Positions 10,307 through 21,375 of a DNA stretch of 64,000 nucleotides are shown piece after piece. The notes under the pieces were generated by a model. It saw nothing but the letters and a program-made list of their open reading frames with translations. It did no database searches and was not told the origin of the DNA. Both the position numbers and the translations under genes were made by a program. The stretch spans positions 41,799 through 105,798 of the forward strand of contig CAJVGD010000004.1 of NCBI GenBank assembly GCA_910890315.1, in the 5' to 3' direction. Source of the DNA: Serendipita indica DSM 11827. Lineage: Eukaryota > Basidiomycota > Agaricomycetes > Sebacinales > Serendipitaceae. The first letter of the stretch is position 1; every line of letters begins with the position of its first letter.

Positions 10307-11291
10307 TCTCGGCGAAAGTAGCTGCAAAATCGGATGGAGAAAAATCTAATGCCAAGATATGCGAGGCGACGAGGAGAAGATGCAGTTCTTGGCCCTTATA
10401 TCCTGGAGAGTATTTGACCCGCATCGTCGTAAAATGCTGAACCATCAGAGGCCGGCCCGCTCGCGAGGCATTTTTGCCTAAACCGCGCAAGAATTCGTTG
10501 CTGCTGACTTTTCTAAAAGAGGTTGAGCGTACCGACGCAACTAGGCGGCGCATTCTCAGTCCTTCGTCGTAAGTGGCGTTCAAGAGTATGCAAACAAGAG
10601 CAGTGTAGTGACACATCCAAGCTCGCCTTGCACTAGATGGGAAATGAGTATGACATTAAAACCGAGAGCGACATGAATTCCCGATATCTTTCAATGCAGA
10701 AACGATAAAGCGGCGTTGGGAGCACACAGGTAATGTCAGAAAGCCAGATTTTTAGGAGTGTGATGAGGAGCGTTGTATACATACCAAAGGTGTCCTTCAC
10801 CTAGTCGACTCGGCGCACCGTGATCTATCCGTCCGTCCAGCCCTGCTGGTGATGTCTAATAGGCTCCAAGCATCACCTAGGTCTAGAAATTCTTCGCTGT
10901 AGAGAGGGCATGCTCCGTGCCGACGGCAACGACGAGCCGTGCCTAAACCCCGCAAGAATTCACTCACCTCCCGGCCTACCCTACCACGCACTCCACTACC
11001 CTAGGACGATGGCGGCAGTCGGCCATTGTTTAGCGGGCCGCAGGATTCCGCCACCGTATGCACATGTCGAGACGACGCAGCTGCGACGTTCCAGTTGCAC
11101 TTCCTTAAGGGAATTCAAGGCTTGCACTTGTACGGAGTTTGAAGAAAACGAGATCGCTGAAGCGTCTCAAATAATGATTAAGTCTAGCTCGTAAACAAAA
11201 CATGGCGTCGTGGTCGTAAACGAGGTCGGTGTGGTGTACTGAACAACTGCATCCTCTTCCAGGATTGGATCTATAGCAATCAAGCTGTCGA
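10307..11291. other. Intergenic region with a short direct repeat
   Basis: No gene supported. On the minus strand GAATTCTTGCGCGGTTTAGG (near 10495-10476) recurs with one change near 10962-10943. The minus-strand TATAAG at 10395-10400 probably serves the AA10-like gene. Confidence 0.4.
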
Positions 11292-13886
11292 TTACTTTCC
11301 AGCTGCACCCTTGGAGAACAGCTTGGCTTTCTCAATTGCTGCATGCGACTCTTTAGCGAGGATGGCCTTGTAGTCGACGATCGAAATGTCCTCCTACACA
11401 TCTTCAGTACCAGTGGACACCTGATATGGAACAAAAGATTACTCACCTTGGTCAGGTTACGAATCTTCTTATTCTTCACCTCCCATAGCTCCTCTGCGAC
11501 TTGCGAGATCAAACCTACAGATCGATCGATAAGTATGATGAGCGGTATATGAGACCGAGCCACGACGTACGGAAATCGTGCGAGACAATCACGACACCGC
11601 CTTCAAATTCTTTGATTGCACGCGCGAGCGCGTCGATAGACCCCATATCCAAGTGATTCGTCGGCTCATCTACGCGACATTATGATGAGTACACCTTAAC
11701 GTCTACATAAGAAAAGGAACATACCGAGTAGCAGGATGTGCGGATGCTCCATCGACAGCTGCGAAAATACAACTCTACTCTCATCAGTACCAGGATGATA
11801 GATAAAAGGAATAACCTACCTGTTCCGTAGGCCATCGGATAGTTGTTTGATTGGCGATGTCTGATGCGCACCGCTCAACCCAAAGCGGCCGAGCTGCTGT
11901 CTCCAGAACTAGAAACCATCGTCAACACAGGTGCATTAAAAGGAGCTAGAAACTTGCCATGACGTCCTTGTCGGGATACGTCTCTGCGTACAAGCTCTGG
12001 AAGTACTCGATGGGTGTCTTATCGTATGGTAATTGATCCGCCGAATGCTGAGAATACTTGGCAAGTTTGAGACTGGTATGTTTGCTGATGGTCCCTTCGC
12101 ATGGCTGGTACACGCCCATGATCAAATGAAGCAAGGTCGATTTTCCCGTGCCGTTTGCGCCGAGGATAGCGACACGCGAGTCCATACTATGAAGAGGTTA
12201 CTAATCCAATTCAATAAGAAGAGAGAGATGTGCTTACTCGATACCAAAGCTCAAATTCTTGTACAGATAATCTTCCTTCTTTCCCGAGTAGCTGAAAGCC
12301 ACATCATTGAACGCAATGATTGGCGGCGGCAACTTGCGCACGTCTTCGAAATTGAAGCGGAGAGGACGGAGTGTCTCGACCTTTTCAACCAAGCCAGCGG
12401 CCTCCATCTTGTCGATAATCTTCTGCTTCGACTTGGCCTGTTTCACGAGATTGGCGTAGGTACCAGCAGATGCAATGAACCTAACGAGATGAGCATCGAA
12501 ACGAACAAGCGGTTGGCGATGTGCCTACTTTTTGATATGAGCAATCTCTTCTTGTTGCTTGTGGTATGCCTTCATCTGGTTGACCTCATTTTCGCTCTTG
12601 GTCTTGACGTACGTCGAGTAGTTCCCGGCGTAGTAGACCAGCTATCGGACAGTCAGTCGTCGTCGACATCGTCGAGGGGGAGTAACCTTTTTCTTGGGAG
12701 TGAGCTCAATGATATTTGTGCACACGGAGTCCATAAAGTCTTGAGAATGTGAGGTGATTACGAGAATGTGATTGTAAGTCGATAAATATGCCTCGAGCCA
12801 CACGACGGCGCCGAGATCCAAGTGATTTGTCGGCTCGTCTGCAAATATTCAGTCTTTAGTCGACTGGTAAACGTATGGACAAACCTAGCAGCAGCAGGTG
12901 CGGCTTGATGAAGAGCGCTCGAGCGAGCGCGACACGCATCCTCCAACCACCACTCATATCCTTTGTTGGTCTCGACATCATCTGTTGAGAGAAACCGAGA
13001 CCGTGGAGAATGCTGCCCGCTTTTGCCTCGAACGTGCTGGGGTCCATCTCCTCCAATTCTTCCAACGTCGCTTCAAGCGCCTGCTGATCCGCATCATCGT
13101 CGCTCATACTAAGGTCCTCGATTCGCTTCTCCAGTTTTGCCACCTTTTCTTTCGCACCGGCGACGATAAAATCGACGGCGTTGATGTCACTCGGCTCGGC
13201 TTCGCCGTTGACCATGTAAATGTCAATGTGTGGTGGAATCTCAATGTCTCGTTCAGCGATAGAAGCGAGGAATGTCGACTTGCCACTGCCGTTTTCGCCC
13301 AGCAGACCGTAGCGGTTGCCATAGTTGAACGAGACGGACGCGTTTTCGAAGAGGAGTCTGCCGTGGAAGGAGAGAGTGTACGATTCAATCTTGATGTCTC
13401 GCGATTTCACGTCCGAGACGAGGACACCGGCGGCAGATCTGCATAAAAGTATTCGTTAGCCACAAACTCGGAGTCTGCTGGGATCAGAGACGTGATAAAA
13501 AGTCCAAAATGTCACTTTTCTGCACTTTATAGATTGCAAAAGCGTGCAAATTCGAGCGATTCGAGCGTCTGCCACCCAGTGAGAAAGAGAGACTGACCGA
13601 TCGGTGGCAATCTTGAGCCGCTGCATGCTCATAAGGTCTTCCTGACTACCTGCAGCAGATCTGTTTGTAAGAGGCGTCGCGCTGGTGCTCGCTCGTGCGC
13701 TGCCGCTGCCCGTGGGCGTCTCAGACGTTCCTGCATCTGTCGACGTCCCATTGGCCTTTTTCGCAGACTGTTTTGCGGCTTTTTCTGCCAATCGTTTCTG
13801 TTTTTTAAGAGATAATGATCAGCAAATGGGGTTTCAAGGACGTGAGCGAGGGGAAGACTGACTTGTTTAGATGCAGAGGGCGGCAT
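11292..13886 (-). CDS. ARB1: ABCF-type twin ATPase, Arb1/ABCF2-like
   Basis: A soluble ABC protein without membrane helices, of the kind that works in ribosome biogenesis and translation. The start is MPPSASKQ at 13886, joined over an intron to [17 protein letters not shown], giving the lysine-rich head typical of ABCF2/Arb1. The first nucleotide-binding domain has [17 protein letters not shown] (Walker A), the signature [16 protein letters not shown], and [12 protein letters not shown] split by an intron. A linker follows, with [12 protein letters not shown] and [20 protein letters not shown]. The second domain has [17 protein letters not shown], the [14 protein letters not shown] signature characteristic of this subfamily, [19 protein letters not shown] and the switch [11 protein letters not shown]. 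It ends near FSKGAAGK at 11292. Several short introns interrupt it. Family call is firm. Confidence 0.88.
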
Positions 13887-14204
13887 TGGAGATGAAAATG
13901 TGTATGCTACAGATGGATTTTGATGCTCCTGGCGATTTATGAGCCGTCCAACGTCTTGATCTGGATAGTCAGTGGCAAACTCCAACTCGGGAGTGGCAGT
14001 GCTGACCACTCGAGGGTTATACAGAGTAACTTGACAAAGTGCGTAATGAGTAGTTAATAAACTCGATTAGAACGACGAAGATGCACCATCTGTTGAACTA
14101 TACAGGTCACCTGAAAAATCTCTGAGTATTTGGGCGTCTTTCAAGGTCTCGAGTTACTTGAGCTAGAATTGTACAGTACAGTACATATAGTTGGTACAGA
14201 ATAA
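13887..14204. other. Intergenic, nothing recognised
   Basis: Holds the promoter of the ABCF gene and the 3' flank of the GS-rich gene at 14205, both on the minus strand. Confidence 0.35.
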
Positions 14205-14712
14205 TTAGTCAGAAGATCCACCTCCACTACTCGATGACCCTCCGGAATCACCTCCACTTGAGGAATTTCCAGAATCACCGCCACTATAGCTATACGATCC
14301 TCCAGAGTTGTATGTGTGCCCTCCAGAGTGATGTCCTCCTGAAGAATGACCGGTGTATCCACCGCTGCTGTCTCCGCATCCATGGTGGCCATGATGATGA
14401 TGGTGATGATGATGACTTTCACCACCATAACTTGTCGTATTTGTCGCAGCCGCATTGTAATAGAGCCAGGAATTGTCATCCGTCCCAGTCGCGGGCCCAG
14501 GACGGTTATAACGTGAGCCGGGCTTGGTAGACGTGATTACTGGGTTTGGTCGGCCGTTCTTCTGTCGAGCCTTCTCCACTCGCTTGTGAAGAAATCGCCA
14601 GAGAAAGGGTAACTTTGGCGGCTTAGCCTGGTGATCGACAAGAGTCGAAGATTTCTGTCCATTGTCAACTATCAAAGCCAAATAAAGTCAAAGTTGAACG
14701 TACATCGCTCAT
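14205..14712 (-). CDS. Gly/Ser/His-rich protein 3 (probable one-base frame slip near the start)
   Basis: Paralogue of the gene at 15332. The main frame contains DNGQKSSTLVD, a basic stretch LPFLWRFLHKRVEKARQKNG, STKPGSR, a run of eight His followed by GHHG, then SSGGYTGHSSGGHHSGG and a Gly/Ser tail ending GGSSD. A matching ATG (Met-Ser-Asp) lies at 14712 with the same surrounding bases as in the other three genes, but it reaches DNGQKSS only if one base is removed near 14685 or if an unusually short intron is used. A TATAAA (minus strand, 14783-14788) sits about 71-76 bases upstream. There is no signal peptide. Function unknown; the His runs could bind metal, which is inference. Confidence 0.5.
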
Positions 14713-15331
14713 ATTTGCTGGAGACTGGATTTAGCGGGAGTAGATTTGGGGCTGATGCTTTTCAGAGATGGAATACTCGAGGTTTATATCTCCTTTATGT
14801 CGTTGACACAGCCATGCATCCGTTCCAAATCCCAGACACGTTGACCGACGGGCGCCAATGCCAAATGCGGGGAGATTCCCGTCGCCGACGCTCGCTTTTC
14901 CCCACGTGGCAGATAAATATATCCACGTCCGCTTGGCTCCGTCGAGTTTGGGCGGAATATGTCGTTTACACAGCTCACCTCGGAACTCGACTATCTGGGC
15001 TGTGCTTACAAGCGTGTTTCCAGTGGAATATACCCCCTGGTCACAAGGGAATGCACTGTAACATGATTTAGAAAGTCTGATACGATCGAAGAGCTCTTTG
15101 CACGCTCCCATGGTCACTCGAAGCTTTGCTCTGCACACCCCGAAGCGCTGCCAGTGTCCGCAAATACAACGCCTTGTCACTATTATATGGTATGTGATGG
15201 GCTGATCTCGAATACTTACAATCACTGCGGGCGCCTCTCAGATACCAGGAGATGCACCCTCGAGAGACTTTTTACACATGACTTGGCTGCGTACTGTAGT
15301 ATATAAATTTCAAAAGAGTACAACTGATCGA
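14713..15331. other. Region between GS-rich genes 3 and 4 (promoter of gene 3)
   Basis: Besides the TATA box, positions about 14820-14890 resemble about 15895-15975 upstream of gene 4 (shared ATCCCAG.CACGT and GGGCGCCAATGCC), so promoter and gene were duplicated together. 14900-15330 shows nothing further. Confidence 0.45.
14783..14788 (-). promoter_or_regulatory. TATA box of GS-rich gene 3
   Basis: GATATAAACC on the minus strand. The equivalent GATATAACCC at 15855-15860 precedes gene 4. Both lie next to the shared string GGGCGCCAATGCC found about 60-70 bases further upstream. Confidence 0.5.
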
Positions 15332-15793
15332 CTAGAATCCTCCCCCGCCGCTCGAAGAGCCTCCTGAATTGCCACCACTATAGCTGGACGACCCTCCAGT
15401 ATCGCCACCGCTATACGAATACCCTCCAGAGTGATGCCCTCCCGAAGAATGACTGGTATATCCGCCACTAGTGTCTCCAGTCCCGTGATGATCATGACCA
15501 TGATGGTGATGGTGATTCCCTTCGTCACTAGTCGCCACCATCAAGGCCTCATTAGAATATATTGTCGTATCTACATTCGTTCCGCCTGTAGATTGTATCC
15601 AGCGTCGGCTGGGTTTCGTAGACGGAACGACTGAGTTTGACACGCCATGTTTCTGTCGCTTCTCGGTTCCTTTATGAAAAATCCGCCAGATAAGAGGTCG
15701 TTTTGGCATTGGCGTGTCAACAAGAGTCGAGGATTTCTGCCCATTGTCAGTCATCTGGCCAAAGCAAGTAGGACTCATGCATACGTCGCCCAT
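15332..15793 (-). CDS. Gly/Ser/His-rich protein 4 (single exon)
   Basis: An uninterrupted 153-residue frame from the ATG at 15793 (Met-Gly-Asp) to TAG at 15332. Order: MGDVCMSPTCFGQ head, DNGQKSSTLVD, the basic segment PLIWRIFHKGTEKRQKHG, STKPSRRW, a His-rich run (HHHHHGHDHHG), SGGYTSHSSGGHHSGG and a Gly/Ser tail ending GGGGF. It aligns along its whole length with the gene at 14205, so the two are tandem duplicates. The 30 bases after the third codon look like a shrunken intron (GTATGC...GGCCAG) but stay in frame without a stop. There is no signal peptide. It resembles no family I know; disordered and possibly metal-binding by composition. Confidence 0.55.
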   Translation of the reverse strand: MGDVCMSPTCFGQMTDNGQKSSTLVDTPMPKRPLIWRIFHKGTEKRQKHGVSNSVVPSTKPSRRWIQSTGGTNVDTTIYSNEALMVATSDEGNHHHHHGHDHHGTGDTSGGYTSHSSGGHHSGGYSYSGGDTGGSSSYSGGNSGGSSSGGGGF

Positions 15794-17433
15794 ATCTTCT
15801 GGAAATTTCGAATTATTTGGAGTACGTTTGCTGTTCAAACTCGAAGCTTGTGGGGTTATATCTCTTTTGTTGCTTGTCAACACTACCATTGCTCCGCGCA
15901 GATCCCAGCCACGTGAATCAATGGGCGCCAATGCCGAATGAGGGGCCGAGTGCAGTCTCTGACGTCGGGCAATGCTCATGTTAGGTCCGTCGCTTGGGAG
16001 GATGATTCATTCAGGTCACATTGAGGGAGAGGAAGACGTCAAGGGCAATGCTAATCACATCTGAAGCGCTAGGAATGCATAGATAGAGGCGGGATTAGGC
16101 GCCTACTGGGTGCTTAGATCCGTCTCGTACTCCGCAATTCAGCCAGGAAAAGCAAAGGCGTCGTTCGGCTGTCTTCTACAAATCTTCCATCCTGCATCGT
16201 CCACTATGAAATGCCATAATTCATCTCGCGGAATACATATAGACATATACGTTCAATGAGCGAATGTAAATCGACTAGGCCGACAAGGCAGTACCGAAGG
16301 CAGAGAATATGAGATCAATGTTCACTCATCTGAAACAAAGTGCTGTCAGCCTGTTAAATATTGGAGAGGGTGAAAGTGAAAACTTCCAGGATTGAGTGAG
16401 TATAGATGTGAAGTCACCACCTTGACGTGGAACAATCCCCGCGCGCATCATTGAGGTTGAGCATGACGGGTAGAGCTCATCCTCCTGAACAGTCGAGAGT
16501 GCATGACGACCGAGGAACTCGAATCAATTTACTGGTAATACCTCTCCTTTTCGACAACAGCCGGTGGTCAGACGACCTCGACCCTGACCACCACCCTTTG
16601 TATACGCAAATAACCACTAAGGGGCCATTCATACTCCGGAGCTGCTGAAGGTCTCACATAGGCCAGTGATAAAGCCTTCTGGTCCTTGTGCATCCAGAGT
16701 AATCCCCGCCAGAGGGTCACCAAGGATGAACCCACGTAAACGATATCGTATGTCAAAAGCTTTAAATCTATTCTCACCTGGTCAACCTGCCTAAATGGGT
16801 CGAGCCGACTATCAACAAAAGCTGTGGTACAAATCCTGCATACCCCGACTCGAGCGGACCGTGTTTATATTTAAGCAAACTACAGGGATTTATCTCCAAA
16901 ACCTGGTCTTTTTACTCGAACATCTCACCGCCATCGGCCAATAGAGCGTGCTGGGCAATTAGGAAACCGTTCACGTGGAGTGTCGTCAACAATGCCTAAT
17001 TCCTCCTTTTGTTGTTGCCGAATGTTGGTTCTATAAACCAGTGCAGGCGTACATCGGTCCTTCTCCCGAGGAAACTTCAAGCGCGGCCTTCCTGCTCGTT
17101 CTCTTGCACAGCAACTCACTCCTACGTGTGGATCAGCATGGCTGAAGAAGTGGTTCGTACTCGTCTTTATTCTCCATTGTCTATCCGTTTATTCTTGCGA
17201 TCTCCAAGTGCACCTTTCAGGAAGCGCTCGGTGGTTAAATGGATTGGTTGCTACGCTCGCCACGAACTGCGGGGTAACAAAATGCTCCAAATTACCCGCC
17301 TAGACCTGTGCAATACCTTCGAATTCGATCGTTCTTCTACGCATAATGACTAAAATTGGCAACTTATCCGGCGAAGCAAACCTCGTCGATATTTGGAGAC
17401 GAGACGTACTGTCATGGGGCAAGGTGCTACGAC
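15794..17433. other. Intergenic, mostly nothing recognised
   Basis: 15855-15860 (minus) is the TATA element of GS-rich gene 4. Near 17031 a CTATAAAC box is followed by an ATG at 17138 and a possible short exon, but no coherent protein could be joined. Confidence 0.35.
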
Positions 17434-17440
17434 TATATAT
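17434..17440 (+). promoter_or_regulatory. TATA box of the AA9 gene at 17484
   Basis: TATATAT within ACTATATATATTTAC, 44-50 bases upstream of the ATG. Confidence 0.4.
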
Positions 17441-17483
17441 ATTTACAATCTGCCTCGATTATTCGGCAAAAGACCCCTCCACC

Positions 17484-18417
17484 ATGAAGATTACGCTCCC
17501 TCTCGGATCTTTGGCACTCGCCACCGCTCCATTCGTTTATGCTCACTGTAAGATCACCGTCTAAACGACGATTAATTGCTGACAGCCTTAAATAGATCGC
17601 TTCAAAAGCCTCATAATTGATGGTCAAGAGACGGAGGATTGGAAATACGTTCGAGAGAGCGACAATGACTATTACCCCATCGAGGATGTGGCGAGCATGA
17701 GCATGCGGTGCGCATCTCGCGTCTGAGAAGTAATCTCGGATTCTCACCTTGATCTCAATCAACAGATGTAACTCTGGCGGTGCAAACGGGAATCACACCG
17801 AGACAGCGACGGTGAAAGCTGGCGACACTGTCGGCTTTGGGCTATCACAGGCAATCTTCCACAAGGGTCCGCTCAACGTCTACATGTCCAAGGTTGACAA
17901 CGCCAAGACAGCAGACGGTTCCTCGGGCTGGTTCAAGATGTACGAGATCCCACCCATCCTGGATGGTGGAAAGTCGGTCATCTGGCCCGCTGTCAGTGAG
18001 TCGTACACTTTTGAGCAAGGAAATCGCTGACATCAAAGTAAAGACCTGACAAAAGTGACATTCCCTCTACCGAAAACGATCGAGTCGGGCGACTATTTAC
18101 TGCGCAGTATGTTCGAGCTATCTACATCGATCTATGCTAACGGTGTCAGTCGAACAAATTGGACTTCACTTGGCCATTGACAAATATGCCGCGCAATTCT
18201 TTATTAGCTGCGCGCAGCTGAGGGTAACCGGCGGCGGAAGTGCCCGTCCGTCTACGGTCATGTTTCCGGGCGTGTACAAAGACACGGATCCAGGCCTTTG
18301 GATTAGTACGTGACAGTCGTATTCTTTTTGCCTCTCTGATGGGCATGTATAGACATATATGAACCGGTACCCACAAATTATACCATGCCGGGTCCGGCAT
18401 TGTTCCAGGACTCGTAA
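17484..18417 (+). CDS. AA9 (GH61) lytic polysaccharide monooxygenase, no CBM
   Basis: Secreted copper enzyme family that oxidatively cuts cellulose or hemicellulose. Six exons (17484-17547, 17596-17707, 17766-17995, 18044-18106, 18150-18305 and 18353-18417) join to 229 residues with every phase consistent. The signal peptide MKITLPLGSLALATAPFVYA is followed by HYRFKSLIIDG, so His becomes residue 1 of the mature chain (histidine brace). The second brace His is in IFHKGPLNVYMSK. Cys residues fit the two usual disulfides (RCNSGGANG and FISCAQLRV). The C-terminus is IYEPVPTNYTMPGPALF. The conserved Gln-x-Tyr of AA9 reads AQFFISCAQ here, with Phe where the axial Tyr is expected. No linker or CBM1 follows. 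Confidence 0.88.
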
Positions 18418-19118
18418 GAAGGATGTATATATACCCTTGCTCGTATCAGCATTGATATCTACTGTGATCGGCTGCTTATCCCTAAGAACTGCTCACTGTC
18501 TAGGAGTAAAGCTCTGGCCCTGTAAGAAACCATCGACCACATCATCTGAGAACCGTACCTATAGTCTGACATGATTTAAGAGCTTGCAGAACTAGGCAAC
18601 CTTCTTAGAACGCGGAGTCGGCACAAGGTAGACCGAGGGGCGATGGAGTAGCCCTCCTCTTGATCTGTCGACAGGTTTTGTTCCTCGGTCGGTCATTTAT
18701 ACAGGGCATAACTCTATAGAATGGGCCGTCCGGGTGTACGGATGCATTACAGGGCTCAGGTTGCACCCTCTTGGAGACTCCACTGGATATCCAAAATCTT
18801 GGGGACTGAGCCAGTCTACTGGGACCCACTATTGAGACGATCAGGGGTACCATGCGGGAGGAATTCATTTGGTTCCTATCTTTCAGGACATGACTCCTCG
18901 GTGGTTCCTATCTTTTCAGGACAGGACTCCTGGGCAATTCACGGCCGGGGGCTGCCGGATGTCACGGATCAATATTGCGTGTCGAAAGGAAAAATGTAAA
19001 CCTGCATGACAATGCCTCGACACAAGATTACCTATCAAGTACTCAAACCTATAAGTACTGCGCACTCTTCCACTGTCGGTGTGATAACGTCCCAAACGTT
19101 CCCTCTGCTTGCCGTGAA
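18418..19118. other. Intergenic region and promoter of GST 1
   Basis: Contains a tandem direct repeat at about 18870-18932 (GGTTCCTATCTTTCAGGACA then GGTTCCTATCTTTTCAGGAC, each followed by GACTCCT after a short gap) and a TATAAG box at 19050-19055. A weaker relative of this area lies about 21145-21235, upstream of GST 2. Confidence 0.5.
19050..19055 (+). promoter_or_regulatory. TATA box of GST 1
   Basis: CCTATAAG, 64-69 bases before the ATG at 19119. The paralogue has CCTATAAATA at almost the same distance. Confidence 0.55.
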
Positions 19119-20133
19119 ATGGAGTCCAAGTCACCTTATCAGTTCACAGTTTACAACCACGAGGCTGGTGTCAACATCTGGAAGATTTTGATCCTCCTCA
19201 AGGAACTTAACCTTAGTTACAAGTAGGTACCATGCATCGGAGCGAATTCGCTTCTAACGTGCTTCAGGGAGTATCTGCTCGACTTTGGCAAGGGTGAACA
19301 CAAGGAGGAGTGGTATCGTAAGATGATGCCCAATGGACGTATCCCAATGATCGTTGACCATTGGAACAACGACAAGATTGTCTGGGAGAGTAACGCCGTT
19401 ATGAAGTACATTGCCGGTCGATACGATACGGAGAAGCGCTTCCTGCTCACGGATCCTGATGAGCAAACGGATATGGATACATGTATGTGCCAATCAATTT
19501 ATCTCTCTCTATAGTCACTCAACGAAGTTTCTAGGGCTATTCTTCCAGGCCTCTCATCAAGGTACGCGACGGTGTGTCTGAGCGCGAACCTGTCTAATAA
19601 TAATTAGGACCGTATTTCGGTGCGCTCCAGTGGTTCTCTTTCTACCACGAGGAACCTGTTCCCTCTGCTGTTCTCAGGTGCGTAGAAGCCGCAGGAGTCT
19701 TCGCCGACGGGAGCTGACGCACGATATAGGTACGCAAAGGAGACGAGACGCATTCTCGGTGTATTGGACACCGTCTTGAAGGATCGCGAGTGGTTCGTAC
19801 CTACCTTGTCTTGTCACTTATAAACTTACCCGTATTGACAGGCTCGTCGGAGGCAAGATTACAATTGCCGATATCGCCTTTATCAAGTGCAATGAATACG
19901 CTACAAAACACCTCCTTGGTGCTACCTTCGATTTCGCCGCCGAATTTCCTCATGCGGCACGTTGGCATGGTCGCATGATGGCGCGTCCATGCGTGCGAGA
20001 AGTTTTCAAGTACAAGGCCGAGCAGGATTGCGGACGTGAAAGACAACACGTGACGGGGGAGACGGTGTCCGCATTCGCCCAACGCATGGGATGCGGAATC
20101 GAAGTCGGTGGCATAGTCCGTGTGGCAGTCTAG
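19119..20133 (+). CDS. Glutathione S-transferase 1 (Ure2-like)
   Basis: Cytosolic GST that would conjugate or reduce electrophiles with glutathione. Six exons (19119-19222, 19268-19482, 19535-19561, 19608-19677, 19730-19792 and 19842-20133) join to 256 residues in frame. The thioredoxin-fold half has PYQFTVYNHEAGVN, a KMMPNGRIPMIVDH segment (cis-Pro loop) and KIVWESNAVMKYIAGRYD (the ES glutathione-binding pair). The helical half has PYFGALQWFSFYHEEPVPSA, LVGGKITIADIAFIKCNEY (N-capping box of class Ure2p/nu-like GSTs) and a C-terminal tail ending GGIVRVAV. It is a tandem paralogue of the gene at 21376. All introns here have GT donors. Confidence 0.88.
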
Positions 20134-21305
20134 CCCAATTTGAGTCAATTCAATCTGAATACAGAACAATATGCACTCATTCGTAATTCGAGGCCTGGAT
20201 GATCTATTAGGTTCTCCGGAATATAAGGTTCGGAATTCTACTTCTTTTAAACGCCCGGAGTGACTTGAAATACATTTAATTTGGATAAAAGCATCTATCT
20301 ATGAGTTTCTCAGACCTAGATACTGACCCTCAATGACTCCGACGCACTTGGGGAGTCTGTTCCAGTTAAATCCAAGGCCGTATCAGGTCCACGGTGTTTC
20401 TAGATGAAAATCAAATACTTCAGAATGGTTTATTGTGATAGGTCCGAGCGCCAATGGACGAAGCTATCGGTCCACTCCAACCTGACCTCACTTGGATAGC
20501 CGTTCCGAACGACCAGGTGATTGGTACATGTTTCGGTGAGTAAAAGGAACATGAAAAGACGACAGGCAAGTAGTTAGACGGCGAGTTTGAAGCTGAAACG
20601 TGCGGTGATTTACTAGCGTCTAAAAGATTGACGGTTGAGGCCGTTGCTCTCTACTTTTTATTCCCCGGGAATGCTATGACTAAGGCGGCTAATGAAATCA
20701 CTCCCATTGATCCGAAGTTGACGGCTAGCGGCGCTGGGAAAGACGCACTCTCTTATAAAAGTACGCATAATTGCATCAGCAATCATACTTGGAACTGTTT
20801 GTTCGACTAGATGTCGTTACGAAGAGGACCGTTGGGAATGTGAAAGCCATTTGAACACGGTATCGAAGGATGACTACAGTTTAGCCTAGCGTCAGAATTA
20901 CCTATGGTTATCTATCTCCGTACGACGCGGCTGTCACCAGACCTGAGCGAGATTCCTGCCCCTTTGTTCTCTGGTTGAACAGGGTCTGCACCCTGAGATC
21001 ATCCTATCAGATGATAGAAGTCAATCAATCAGATATTCTAATTATTTGCCGCAGTCGATGGCTCGCTGAGAGGGAGTCTACTCGCCGAGTGGGTCGGCCT
21101 ATTGGTAGGGCTCACTACTGACGCAATCAGCATGGTCATGCGGGGAAGAATTCCTTTAATGCCTATCTTTTAATTACTGGACTCATAGTCAATATAAGCC
21201 AGTGATTCACCGAACTCCGCACACTACGGATCAGTCCTGTGTGGCTGAAGAACAAACGTATGAAGATAGTACCTCAACGCAAAGGTCCCTTGAAAGGATT
21301 AGGCC
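20134..21305. other. Intergenic, nothing recognised apart from upstream similarity to GST 1
   Basis: No gene supported. The last 250 bases carry the diverged counterpart of the GST 1 upstream region. Confidence 0.4.
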
Positions 21306-21313
21306 TATAAATA
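21306..21313 (+). promoter_or_regulatory. TATA box of GST 2
   Basis: TATAAATA, 63-70 bases upstream of the ATG at 21376. Confidence 0.6.
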
Positions 21314-21375
21314 CGGGTCGTTTATCGACTACAGGTGCGATAGTTTCCCCAGCGTACCATCTCTCTCCCTAAGAA

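Noticed and set aside
12033-13446. Long plus-strand frames opposite the ABCF gene
   Set aside because: Antisense shadows; the minus strand shows both Walker and signature motifs.
17009-17353. Plus-strand frame after a TATA-like box before the AA9 gene
   Set aside because: No coherent spliced protein could be built and no family is recognised.
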